From: Ptiloglossa arizonensis
Lineage: Eukaryota > Arthropoda > Insecta > Hymenoptera > Colletidae
Direction: 5' to 3'
Assembly (NCBI RefSeq): GCF_051014685.1
Contig: NW_027478906.1
Coordinates: forward strand, 310,001-374,000
DNA length: 64,000 nucleotides
Position numbers and translations under genes: made by a program. This document shows positions 9,401 to 20,999 of the stretch, one piece after another (within the stretch, counting starts at the first letter, position 1; the number at the start of each line of letters is the position of its first letter). The notes below the pieces were generated by a model that worked only from the letters and a program-made list of their open reading frames with translations, had not been told where the DNA came from and did no database searches.

Positions 9401-12400
9401 AGTTTCTACTTTCAGATGCAACAGAAATTTTGCGGATTGATCAATCCGTTCGCGAGATATGGCAGTTTGGAGGTAAGAAACGCTTGAGAAACTCAAAATT
9501 TTCGCAGTTCTGATGCTCGAAACGAATAACTCGAACGGCCTAGGGGAAGAGTGCGCATACCGTTGTAATCGGGCGAGTTTCTACTTTCAGATGCAACAGA
9601 AATTTTGCGGATTGATCAATCCGTTCGCGAGATATGGCAGTTTGGAGGTAAGAAACGCTTGAGAAACTCAAAATTTTCGCAGTTCTGATGCTCGAAACGA
9701 ATAACTGGAACGGCCTAGGGGAAAACTACACCTACCGTTGTAATCGGGCGAGTTTCTACTTTCAGATGCAACAGAAATTTTGCGGATTGATCAATCCGTT
9801 CGCGAGATATGGCAGTTTGGAGGTAAGAAACGCTTGAGAAACTCAAAATTTTCGCAGTTCTGATGCTCGGAACGAATAACTCGAACGGCCTAGGGAAAAG
9901 TGAGCATACCGTTGTAATCGGGCGAGTTTCTACTTTCAGATGCAACAGAAATTTTGCGGATTGATCAATCCGTTCGCGAGATATAGCAGTTTGGAGATAA
10001 GAAACGCTTGAGAAACTCAAAATTTTCGCAGTTCTGACGCTCGAAACGAGTAACTAGAACGGCCTAGGGGAAAAGTGCGCATACCGTTGTAATCGGGCGA
10101 GTTTCTACTTTCAGATGCAACAGAAATTTTGCGGATTGATCAATCCGTTCGCGAGATATGGCAGTTTGGAAATAAGAAACGCTTGAGAAACTCAAAATTT
10201 TCGCAGTTCTGATGCTCGAAACGAGTAACTAGAACGGCCTAGGGGAAAAGTACGCATACCGTTGTAATCGGGCGAGTTTCTACTTTCACAAGCAACAGAA
10301 ATTTTGCGGATTGGTCAATCCGTTCGCGAGATATGGCAGTTTGGATGTAAGAAACGCTTGATAAACTCACAATTCTCGCAGTTCTGATGCTCGACACAAA
10401 TAACTAGAACGGCCTAGGGGAAAAGTGCCCATACCGTTGTAACCGGGCGAGTTTCTACTTTCAGCTGCAACAGAAATTTTGCGGATTGATCAATCCGTTC
10501 GCGAGATATGGCAGTTTGGAGGTAAGAAACGCTTGAGAAACTCAAAATTTTCGCAGTTCTGATGCTCGAAACGAATAACTGGAACGGCCTAGGGAAAAAC
10601 TACACCTACCGTTGTAATCGGGCGAGTTTCTACTTTCAGATGCAACAGAAATTTTGCGGATTGATCAATCCGTTCGCGAGATATGGCAGTTTGGAGATAA
10701 GAAACGCTTGAGAAACTCAAAATTTTCGCAGTTCTGACGCTCGAAACGAGTAACTAGAACGGCCTAGAGGAGAAGTACGCATACCGTTGTAATCGGGCGA
10801 GTTTCTACTTTCAGATGCAACAGAAATTTTGCGGATTGATCAATCCGTTCGCGAGATACGGCAGTTTGGAGGTAAGAAACGCTTGAGAAACTCAAAATTT
10901 TCGCAGTTGTGATGCTCGGAACGAATAACTCGAACGGCCTAGGGGAAAAGTGCGCATACCGCTGTAATCGGGCGAGTTTCTACTTTCAGATGCAACAGAA
11001 ATTTTGCGGATTGATCAATCCGTTCGCGAGATATGGCAGTTTGGAGGTAAGAAACGCTTGAGAAACTCAAAATTTTCGCAGTTCTGATGCTCGAAACGAA
11101 TAACTGGAACGGCCTATGGGAAAACTACACATACCGTTGTAATCGGGCGAGTCTCTACTTTCAGATGCAACAGAAATTTTGCGGATTGTTCCATCCGTTC
11201 GCGAGATATGGCAGTTTGGAGGTAAGAAACGCTTGAGAGACTCAAAATTTTCGCAGTTCTGATGTTCGAAACGAATGACTAGAACGGCCTAGGGGAAAAC
11301 TACACCTACCGTTGTAATCGGGCGAGTTTCTCCTTTCAGATGCAACAGAAATTTTGCGGATTGATCAATCCGTTCGCGAGATATAGCAGTTTGGAGATAA
11401 GAAACGCTTGAGAAACTCAAAATTTTCGCAGTTCTGACGCTCGAAACGAGTAACTAGAACGGCCTAGGGGAGAACTACGCATACCGTTGTAATCGGGCGA
11501 GTTTCTACTTTCAGATGCAACAGATATTTTGCGGATTGATCAATCCGTTCGCGAGATATGGCAGTTTGGAGGTAAGAAACGCTTGAGAAACTCAAAATTT
11601 TCGCAGTTCTGATGCTCGAAACGAATAACTGGAACGGCCTAGGGGAAAACTACACCTACCGTTGTAATCGGGCGAGTTTCTACTTTCAGATGCAACAGAA
11701 ATTTTGCGGATTGATCAATCCGTTCGCGAGATATGGCAGTTTGGAGATAAGAAACGCTTGAGAAACTCAAAATTTTCGCAGTTCTGACGCTCGAAACGAG
11801 TAACTAGAACGGCCTAGGGGAGAAGTACGCATACCGTTGTAATCGGGCGAGTTTCTACTTTCAGATGCAACAGAAATTTTGCGGATTGATCAATCCGTTC
11901 GCGAGATATGGCAGTTTGGAGGTAAGAAACGCTTGAGAAACTCAAAATTTTCGCAGTTCTGATGCTCGGAACGAATAACTCGAACGGCCTAGGGGAAAAG
12001 TGCGCATACCGTTGTAATCGGGCGAGTTTCTACTTTCAGATGCAACAGAAATTTTGCGGATTGATCAATCCGTTCGCGAGATATGGCAGTTTGGAGGTAA
12101 GAAACGCTTGAGAAACTCAAAATTTTCGCATTTCTGATGCTCGAAACGAATAACTCGAACGGCCTATGGGAAAACTACACATACCGTTGTAATCGGGCGA
12201 GTCTCTACTTTCAGATGCAACAGAAATTTTGCGGATTGGTCCATCCGTTCGCGAGATATGGCAGTTTGGAGGTAAGAAACGCTTGAGAGACTCAAAATTT
12301 TCGCAGTTCTGATGCTCGAAACGAATGACTAGAACGGCCTAGGGGAAAACTACACCTACCGTTGTAATCGGGCGAGTTTCTACTTTCAGATGCAACAGAA

Positions 12401-12650
12401 ATTTTGCGGATTGATCTATCCGTTCGCGAGATATAGCAGTTTGGAGATAAGAAACGCTTGAGAAACTCAAAATTTTCGCAGTTCTGACGCTCGAAACGAG
12501 TAACTAGAACGGCCTAGGGGAGAACTACGCATACCGTTGTAATCGGGCGAGTTTCTACTTTCAGATGCAACAGAAATTTTGCGGATTGATCAATCCGTTC
12601 GCGAGATATGGCAGTTTGGAGGTAAGAAACGCTTGAGAAACTCAATATTT
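8490..12650 (+). repeat. 18-monomer spaced duplication (3,149-bp offset)
   Basis: About 1.0 kb at 8,490-9,500 recurs at 11,640-12,650. Diagnostic rare variants repeat together: GCATTTCTGATG (near 8,980 and 12,130), ATTGATCTAT (9,261 and 12,410) followed by GATATAGCAG, and GAGAACTACGC. The 3,149-bp offset is 18 monomers minus the single-base deletion at 9,895, which lies between the copies. The 18-mer is interrupted by the 16-mer family starting near 10,080. The two periods overlap in the same DNA, which indicates successive rounds of unequal exchange. Confidence 0.75.
9893..9895 (+). other. Single-base deletion in the GGGG run of a monomer
   Basis: The usual CCTAGGGGAAAAG is CCTAGGGAAAAG here, with one G missing. 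The monomer is 174 bp and the register of all later monomers shifts by one. It lies next to the GTGAGCATACC variant. The related monomers with GTGAGC near 40,877 and 44,200 keep the full run, so this deletion arose after that subtype. It is independent of the GGGTAAAG deletions farther on. Confidence 0.93.
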
Positions 12651-14520
12651 TCGCAGTTCTGATGCTCGAAACGAGTAACTAGAACGGCCTAGGGGAGAAG
12701 TACGCATACCGTTGTAATCGAGCGAGTTTCTACTTTCAGATGCAACAGAAATTTTGCGGATTGATCAATCCGTTCGCGAGATATGGCAGTTTGGAGGTAA
12801 GAAACGCTTGAGAAACTCAAAATTTTCGCAGTTCTGATGCTCGAAACGAATAACTCGAACGGCCTAGGGGAAAAGTGCGCATACCGTTGTAATCGGGCGA
12901 GTTTCTACTTTCAGATGCAACAGAAATTTTGCGGATTGATCAATCCGTTCGCGAGATATGGCAGTTTGGAAATAAGAAACGCTTGAGAAACTCAAAATTT
13001 TCGCAGTTCTGATGCTCGAAACGAGTAACTAGAACGGCCTAGGGGAAAAGTACGCATACCGTTGTAATCGGGCGAGTTTCTACTTTCACACGCAACAGAA
13101 ATTTTGCGGATTGGTCAATCCGTTCGCGAGATATGGCAGTTTGGATGTAAGAAACGCTTGAGAAACTCACAATTCTCGCAGTTCTGATGCTCCACACAAA
13201 TAACTAGAACGGCCTAGGGGAAAAGTGCCCATACCGTTGTAACCGGGCGAGTTTCTACTTTCAGCTGCAACAGAAATTTTGCGGATTGATCAATCCGTTC
13301 GCGAGATATGGCAGTTTGGAGGTAAGAAACGCTTGAGAAACTCAAAATTTTCGCAGTTCTGATGCTCGAAACGAATAACTGGAACGGCCTAGGGAAAAAC
13401 TACACCTACCGTTGTAATCGGGCGAGTTTCTACTTTCAGATGCAACAGAAATTTTGCGGATTGATCAATCCGTTCGCGAGATATGGCAGTTTGGAGATAA
13501 GAAACGCTTGAGAAACTCAAAATTTTCGCAGTTCTGACGCTCGAAACGAGTAACTAGAACGGCCTAGAGGAGAAGTACGCATACCGTTGTAATCGGGCGA
13601 GTTTCTACTTTCAGATGCAACAGAAATTTTGCGGATTGATCAATCCGTTCGCGAGATACGGCAGTTTGGAGGTAAGAAACGCTTGAGAAACTCAAAATTT
13701 TCGCAGTTGTGATGCTCGGAACGAATAACTCGAACGGCCTAGGGGAAAAGTGCGCATACCGCTGTAATCGGGCGAGTTTCTACTTTCAGATGCAACAGAA
13801 ATTTTGCGGATTGATCAATCCGTTCGCGAGATATGGCAGTTTGGAGGTAAGAAACGCTTGAGAAACTCAAAATTTTCGCAGTTCTGATGCTCGAAACGAA
13901 TAACTGGAACGGCCTATGGGAAAACTACACATACCGTTGTAATCGGGCGAGTCTCTACTTTCAGATGCAACAGAAATTTTGCGGATTGTTCCATCCGTTC
14001 GCGAGATATGGCAGTTTGGAGGTAAGAAACGCTTGAGAGACTCAAAATTTTCGCAGTTCTGATGTTCGAAACGAATGACTAGAACGGCCTAGGGGAAAAC
14101 TACACCTACCGTTGTAATCGGGCGAGTTTCTCCTTTCAGATGCAACAGAAATTTTGCGGATTGATCAATCCGTTCGCGAGATATAGCAGTTTGGAGATAA
14201 GAAACGCTTGAGAAACTCAAAATTTTCGCAGTTCTGACGCTCGAAACGAGTAACTAGAACGGCCTAGGGGAGAACTACGCATACCGTTGTAATCGGGCGA
14301 GTTTCTACTTTCAGATGCAACAGATATTTTGCGGATTGATCAATCCGTTCGCGAGATATGGCAGTTTGGAGGTAAGAAACGCTTGAGAAACTCAAAATTT
14401 TCGCAGTTCTGATGCTCGAAACGAATAACTGGAACGGCCTAGGGGAAAACTACACCTACCGTTGTAATCGGGCGAGTTTCTACTTTCAGATGCAACAGAA
14501 ATTTTGCGGATTGATCAATC
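10080..14520 (+). repeat. 16-monomer higher-order repeat (2,800 bp, about 1.6 copies)
   Basis: Rare variants repeat at exactly 2,800 bp: GGAAATAAG (10,168 and 12,968), AGGGAAAAAC (10,591 and 13,391), GCGAGATACG (10,851 and 13,651), GATGTTCGAA (11,261 and 14,061) and CAGATATTTT (11,521 and 14,321). Private differences, such as GATATTGCAG at 14,531 and TCGAGCGAG near 14,643, mark where the second copy drifts into the next family. The segment 10,020-10,080 differs from 12,820-12,880 (GAGTAACTAG against GAATAACTCG), which sets the left edge. Confidence 0.86.
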
Positions 14521-14649
14521 CGTTCGCGAGATATTGCAGTTTGGAGATAAGAAACGCTTGAGAAACTCAAAATTTTCGCAGTTCTGACGCTCGAAACGAG
14601 TAACTAGAACGGCCTAGGGGAGAAGTACGCATACCGTTGTAATCGAGCG

Positions 14650-17600
14650 AGTTTCTACTTTCAGATGCAACAGAAATTTTGCGGATTGATCAATCCGTTC
14701 GCGAGATATGGCAGTTTGGAGGTAAGAAACGCTTGAGAAACTCAAAATTTTCGCAGTTCTGATGCTCGAAACGAATAACTCGAACGGCCTAGGAGAAAAG
14801 TGCGCATACCGTTGTAATCGGGCGAGTTTCTACTTTCAGATGCAACAGAAATTTTGCGGATTGATCAATCCGTTCGCGACATATGGCAGTTTGGAGGTAA
14901 GAAACGCTTGAGAAACTCAAAATTTTCGCAGTTCTGATGCTCGAAACGAATGACTAGAACGGCCTAGGGGAAAACTACACCTACCGTTGTAATCGGGCGA
15001 GTTTCCACTTTCAGATGCAACAGAAGTTTTGCGGATTGATCAATCCGTTCGCGAGATATGGCAGTTTGGAGATAAGAAACGCTTGAGAAACTCAAAATTT
15101 TCGCAGTTCTGACGCTCGAAACGAGTAACTAGAACGGCCTAGGGGAAAAGTACGCATACCGTTGTAATCGGGCGAGTTTCTACTTTCAGATGCAAGAGAA
15201 ATTTTGCGGATTGATCAATCCGTTCGCGAGATATGGCAGTTTGGAGGTAAGAAACGCTTGAGAAACTCAAAATTTTCGCAGTTCTGATGCTCGAAACGAA
15301 TAACTCGGACGGCCTAGGGGAAAAGTGCGCATACCGTTGTAATCGGGCGAGTTTCTACTTTCAGATGCAACAGAAATTTTGCGGATTGATCAATCCGTTC
15401 GCGAGATATGGCAGTTTGGAGATAAGAAACGCTTTAGAAACTCAAAATTTTCGCAGTTCTGATGCTCGACACGAATAACTAGAACGGCCTAGGGGAAAAG
15501 TGCCCATACCGTTGTAATCGGGCGAGTTTCTACTTTCAGATGCAACAGAAATTTTGCGGATTGGTCAATCCGTTCGCGAGATATCGCAGTTTGGAGGTAA
15601 GAAACGCTTGAGAAACTCACAATTTTCGCAGTTCTGATGCTCGACACAAATAACTAGAACGGCCTAGGGGAAAAGTGCCCATACCGTTGTAATCGGGCGA
15701 GTTTCTACTTTCAGCTGCAACAGAAATTTTGCGGATTGATCAATCCGTTCGCGAGATATGGCAGTTTGGAGATAAGAAACGCTTGAGAAACTCAAAATTT
15801 TCGCAGTTCTGATGCTCGAAACGAATAACTAGAACGGCCTAGGGGAAAAGTGCGCATACCGTTGTAATCGGGCGAGTTTCTACTTTCAGATGCAACAGAA
15901 ATTTTGCGGATCGGTCAATCCGTTCGCGAGATATGGCAGTTTGGATGTAAGAAACGCTTGAGAAACTCAAAATTTTCGCAGTTCTGATGCTCGAAACGAA
16001 TGACTAGAACGGCCTAGGGGAGAAGTACGCATACTGTTGTAATCGGGCGAGTTTCTACTTTCAGATGCAACAGAAACTTTGCGCATTGATGAATCCGTTC
16101 GCGAGATATGGCAGTTTGGAGATAAGAAACGCTTGAGAAACTCAAAATTTTCGCAGTTCTGATGCTCGAAACGAATGACTAGAACGGCCTAGGGGAGAAG
16201 TACTCATACCGTTGTAATCGGGCGAGTTTCTACTTTCAGATGCAGCAGAAATTTTGCGGATTGTTCAATCCGTTCGCGAGATATGGCAGTTTGGAGATAA
16301 GAAACGCTTTAGAAACTCAAAATTTTCGCAGTTCTGATGCTCGACACGAATAACTAGAACGGCCTAGGGGAAAAGTGCCCATACCGTTGTAATCGGGCGA
16401 GTTTCTACTTTCAGATGCAACAGAAATTTTGCGGATTGGTCAATCCGTTCGCGAGATATGGCAGTTTGGAGGTAAGAAACGCTTGAGAAACTCACAATTT
16501 TCGCAGTTCTGATGCTCGACACAAATAACTAGAACGGCCTAGGGGAAAAGTGCCCATACCGTTGTAATCGGGCGAGTTTCTACTTTCAGATGCAACAGAA
16601 ATTTTGCGGATTGATCAATCCGTTCGCGAGATATGGCAGTTTGGAGGTAAGAAACGCTTGAGAAACTCAAAATTTTCGCAGTTGTGATGCTCGGAACGAA
16701 TAACTCGAACGGCCTAGGGGAAAAGTGCGCATACCGCTGTAATCGGGCGAGTTTCTACTTTCAGATGCAACAGAAATTTTGCGGATTGATCAATCTGTTC
16801 GCGAGATATGGCAGTTTGGAGATAAGAAACGCTTTAGAAACTCAAAATTTTCGCAGTTCTGATGCTCGACACGAATAACTAGAACGGCCTAGGGGAAAAG
16901 TGCCCATACCGTTGTAATCGGGCGAGTTTCTACTTTCAGATGCAACAGAAATTTTGCGGATTGGTCAATCCGTTCGCGAGATATGGCAGTTTGGAGGTAA
17001 GAAACGCTTGAGAAACTCACAATTTTCGCAGTTCTGATGCTCGACACAAATAACTAGAACGGCCTAGGGGAAAAGTGCCCATACCGTTGTAATCGGGCGA
17101 GTTTCTACTTTCAGATGCAACAGAAATTTTGCGGATTGATCAATCCGTTCGCGAGATATGGCAGTTTGGAGGTAAGAAACGCTTGAGAAACTCAAAATTT
17201 TCGCAGTTGTGATGCTCGGAACGAATAACTCGAACGGCCTAGGGGAAAAGTGCGCATACCGCTGTAATCGGGCGAGTTTCTACTTTCAGATGCAACAGAA
17301 ATTTTGCGGATTGATCAATCTGTTCGCGAGATATGGCAGTTTGGAGGTAAGAAACGCTTGAGAAACTCAAAATTTTCGCAGTTCTGATGCTCGAAACGAA
17401 TAACTGGAACGGCCTATGGGAAAACTACACATACCGTTGTAATCGAGCGAGTCTCTACTTTCAGATGCAACAGAAATTTTGCGGATTGGTCCATCCGTTC
17501 GCGAGATATGGCAGTTTGGAGGTAAGAAACGCTTGAGAGACTCAAAATTTTCGCAGTTCTGACGCTCGAAACGAGTAACTAGAACGGCCTAGGGGAGAAG

Positions 17601-19910
17601 TACGCATATCGTTGTAATCGAGCGAGTTTCTACTTTCAGATGCAACAGAAATTTTGCGGATTGATCAATCCGTTCGCGAGATATGGCAGTTTGGAGGTAA
17701 GAAACGCTTGAGAATCTCAAAATTTTCGCAGTTCTGATGCTCGAAACGAATAACTCGAACGGCCTAGGGGAAAAGTGCGCATACCGTTGTAATCGGGCGA
17801 GTTTCTACTTTCAGATGCAACAGAAATTTTGCGGATTGATCAATCCGTTCGCGAGATATGGCAGTTTGGAGGTAAGAAACGCTTGAGAGACTCAAAATTT
17901 TCGCAGTTCTGATGTTCGAAACGAATGACTAGAACGGCCTAGGGGAAAACTACACCTACCGTTGTAATCGGGCGAGTTTCTACTTTCAGATGCAACAGAA
18001 ATTTTGCGGATTGATCAATCCGTTCGCGAGATATGGCAGTTTGGAGGTAAGAAACGCTTGAGAAACTCAAAATTTTCGCAGTTCTGATGCTCGAAACGAA
18101 TAACTCGAACGGCCTAGGAGAAAAGTGCGCATACCGTTGTAATCGGGCGAGTTTCTACTTTCAGATGCAACAGAAATTTTGCGGATTGATCAATCCGTTC
18201 GCGAGATATGGCAGTTTGGAGGTAAGAAACGCTTGAGAAACTCAAAATTTTCGCAGTTCTGATGCTCGAAACGAATGACTAGAACGGCCTAGGGGAAAAC
18301 TACACCTACCGTTGTAATCGGGCGAGTTTCCACTTTCAGATGCAACAGAAGTTTTGCGGATTGATCAATCCGTTCGCGAGATATAGCAGTTTGGAGATAA
18401 GAAACGCTTGAGAAACTCAAAATTTTCGCAGTTCTGACGCTCGAAACGAGTAACTAGAACGGCCTAGGGGAAAAGTACGCATACCGTTGTAATCGGGCGA
18501 GTTTCTACTTTCAGATGCAACAGAAATTTTGCGGATTGATCAATCCGTTCGCGAGATATGGCAGTTTGGAGGTAAGAAACGCTTGAGAAACTCAAAATTT
18601 TCGCAGTTGTGATGCTCGAAACGAATAACTCGAACGGCCTAGGGGAAAAGTGCGCATACCGTTGTAATCGGGCGAGTTTCTACTTTCAGATGCAACAGAA
18701 ATTTTGCGGATTGATCGATCCGTTCGCGAGATATGGCAGTTTGGAGATAAGAAACGCTTTAGAAACTCAAAATTTTCGCAGTTCTGATGCTCGACACGAA
18801 TAACTAGAACGGCCTAGGGGAAAAGTGCCCATACCGTTGTAATCGGGCGAGTTTCTACTTTCAGATGCAACAGAAATTTTGCGGATTGGTCAATCCGTTC
18901 GCGAGATATCGCAGTTTGGAGGTAAGAAACGCTTGAGAAACTCACAATTTTCGCAGTTCTGATGCTCGACACAAATAACTAGAACGGCCTAGGGGAAAAG
19001 TGCCCATACCGTTGTAATCGGGCGAGTTTCTACTTTCAGCTGCAACAGAAATTTTGCGGATTGATCAATCCGTTCGCGAGATATGGCAGTTTGGAGATAA
19101 GAAACGCTTGAGAAACTCAAAATTTTCGCAGTTCTGATGCTCGAAACGAATAACTAGAACGGCCTAGGGGAAAAGTGCGCATACCGTTGTAATCGGGCGA
19201 GTTTCTACTTTCAGATGCAACAGAAATTTTGCGGATCGGTCAATCCGTTCGCGAGATATGGCAGTTTGGATGTAAGAAACGCTTGAGAAACTCAAAATTT
19301 TCGCAGTTCTGATGCTCGAAACGAATGACTAGAACGGCCTAGGGGAGAAGTACGCATACCGTTGTAATCGGGCGAGTTTCTACTTTCAGATGCAACAGAA
19401 ACTTTGCGCATTGATGAATCCGTTCGCGAGATATGGCAGTTTGGAGATAAGAAACGCTTGAGAAACTCAAAATTTTCGCAGTTCTGATGCTCGAAACGAA
19501 TGACTAGAACGGCCTAGGGGAGAAGTACGCATACCGTTGTAATCGGGCGAGTTTCTACTTTCAGATGCAGCAGAAATTTTGCGGATTGATCAATCCGTTC
19601 GCGAGATATGGCAGTTTGGAGATAAGAAACGCTTTAGAAACTCAAAATTTTCGCAGTTCTGATGCTCGACACGAATAACTAGAACGGCCTAGGGGAAAAG
19701 TGCCCATACCGTTGTAATCGGGCGAGTTTCTACTTTCAGATGCAACAGAAATTTTGCGGATTGGTCAATCCGTTCGCGAGATATGGCAGTTTGGAGGTAA
19801 GAAACGCTTGAGAAACTCACAATTTTCGCAGTTCTGATGCTCGACACAAATAACTAGAACGGCCTAGGGGAAAAGTGCCCATACCGTTGTAATCGGGCGA
19901 GTTTCTACTT
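14650..19910 (+). repeat. 19-monomer higher-order repeat (3,325-bp offset)
   Basis: About 1.9 kb at 14,650-16,585 recurs at 17,975-19,910. Markers at the same offset are AGGAGAAAAG (14,791 and 18,116), GTTTCCACTT with GAAGTTTTGC (15,001 and 18,326), GATATCGCAG (near 15,580 and 18,905) and the ACTTTGCGCATTGATGAAT monomer (16,076 and 19,401). Differences include TACTCATACC (16,201), TTGTTCAATC (16,261), ATACTGTTG (16,031) and a G>T change at 18,609. Between the copies lie the 3-mer duplication and a short mosaic stretch (17,340-17,975) carrying TGATGTTCG monomers like those near 11.3 kb. Confidence 0.82.
16275..17340 (+). repeat. 3-monomer tandem duplication (525 bp, two copies)
   Basis: Three monomer types in fixed order repeat once: GCTTTAGAAACTC/GACACGAATAAC, then CTCACAATTTTCG/GACACAAATAAC, then GTTGTGATGCTCGGAACG with CGCTGTAATCG. 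The first type begins near 16,300 and again near 16,826. The rare CAATCTGTTC occurs in both copies (16,791 and 17,316), so the duplication followed that mutation. This is the shortest multi-monomer unit in the first 20 kb. Confidence 0.85.
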
Positions 19911-20029
19911 TCAGCTGCAACAGAAATTTTGCGGATTGATCAATCCGTTCGCGAGATATGGCAGTTTGGAGATAAGAAACGCTTGAGAAACTCAAAATTT
20001 TCGCAGTTCTGATGCTCGAAACGAATAAC

Positions 20030-20830
20030 TAGAACGGCCTAGGGGAAAAGTACGCATACCGTTGTAATCGGGCGAGTTTCTACTTTCAGATGCAACAGAA
20101 ATTTTGCGGATTGATCAATCCGTTCGCGAGATATGGCAGTTTGGAGGTAAGAAACGCTTGAGAAACTCAAAATTTTCGCAGTTCTGATGCTCGAAACGAA
20201 TAACTCGAACGGCCTAGGGGAAAAGTGCGCATACCGTTGTAATCGGGCGAGTTTCTACTTTCAGATGCAACAGAAATTTTGCGGATTGATCAATCCGTTC
20301 GCGAGATATGGCAGTTTGGAGATAAGAAACGCTTTAGAAACTCAAAATTTTCGCAGTTCTGATGCTCGACACGAATAACTAGAACGGCCTAGGGGAAAAG
20401 TGCCCATACCGTTGTAATCGGGCGAGTTTCTACTTTCAGATGCAACAGAAATTTTGCGGATTGGTCAATCCGTTCGCGAGATATCGCAGTTTGGAGGTAA
20501 GAAACGCTTGAGAAACTCACAATTTTCGCAGTTCTGATGCTCGACACAAATAACTAGAACGGCCTAGGGGAAAAGTGCCCATACCGTTGTAATCGGGCGA
20601 GTTTCTACTTTCAGCTGCAACAGAAATTTTGCGGATTGATCAATCCGTTCGCGAGATATGGCAGTTTGGAGATAAGAAACGCTTGAGAAACTCAAAATTT
20701 TCGCAGTTCTGATGCTCGAAACGAATAACTAGAACGGCCTAGGGGAAAAGTGCGCATACCGTTGTAATCGGGCGAGTTTCTACTTTCAGATGCAACAGAA
20801 ATTTTGCGGATCGGTCAATCCGTTCGCGAG
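20030..20830 (+). repeat. Five-monomer block, also near 15.1, 18.5 and 58.0 kb
   Basis: The order AAGTACGCATACC, AATAACTCG/AAGTGCGC, GCTTTAGAAACTC/GACACGAATAAC, ATATCGCAG/CTCACAATTTTCG and CAGCTGCAAC occurs here. It occurs also at about 15,130-15,930 (offset 4,900, 28 monomers), at about 18,455-19,255, and in the segment crossing 58.3 kb. In the 58-kb copy the first part carries the TCGTGCGAG variant of the 23-mer family. The 15-kb copy has the private change TGCAAGAGAA at 15,191. The block contains one of the recurring 63-codon plus-strand open frames, which is a repeat by-product. Confidence 0.78.
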
Positions 20831-20999
20831 ATATGGCAGTTTGGAAGTAAGAAACGCTTGAGAAACTCAAAATTTTCGCAGTTCTGATGCTCGAAACGAA
20901 TGACTAGAACGGCCTAGGGGAAAAGTGCGCGTACCGTTGTAATCGGGCGAGTTTCTACTTTCAGATGCAACAGAAATTTTGCGGATCGGTCAATCCGTT

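Noticed and set aside
9715..10020. Minus-strand 101-codon frames with an internally repeated peptide (also 43,839, 47,163, 53,112 and 57,136)
   Set aside because: The repeated peptide arises because each frame spans one of the five 1-bp deletions. That monomer is 174 bp (58 codons), so the same frame is read twice. This is a mechanical result of the deletion, not a protein repeat.
15287..15478. Plus-strand open frames of 63-64 codons here and at 16,684, 18,609, 20,187 and 58,158
   Set aside because: All are the same stretch of repeat. 175 bp is not a multiple of 3, so the frame changes at each monomer and is closed by a stop shortly after. They appear only where one combination of monomer variants is adjacent. 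There is no ribosome-binding or promoter context and no family resemblance.
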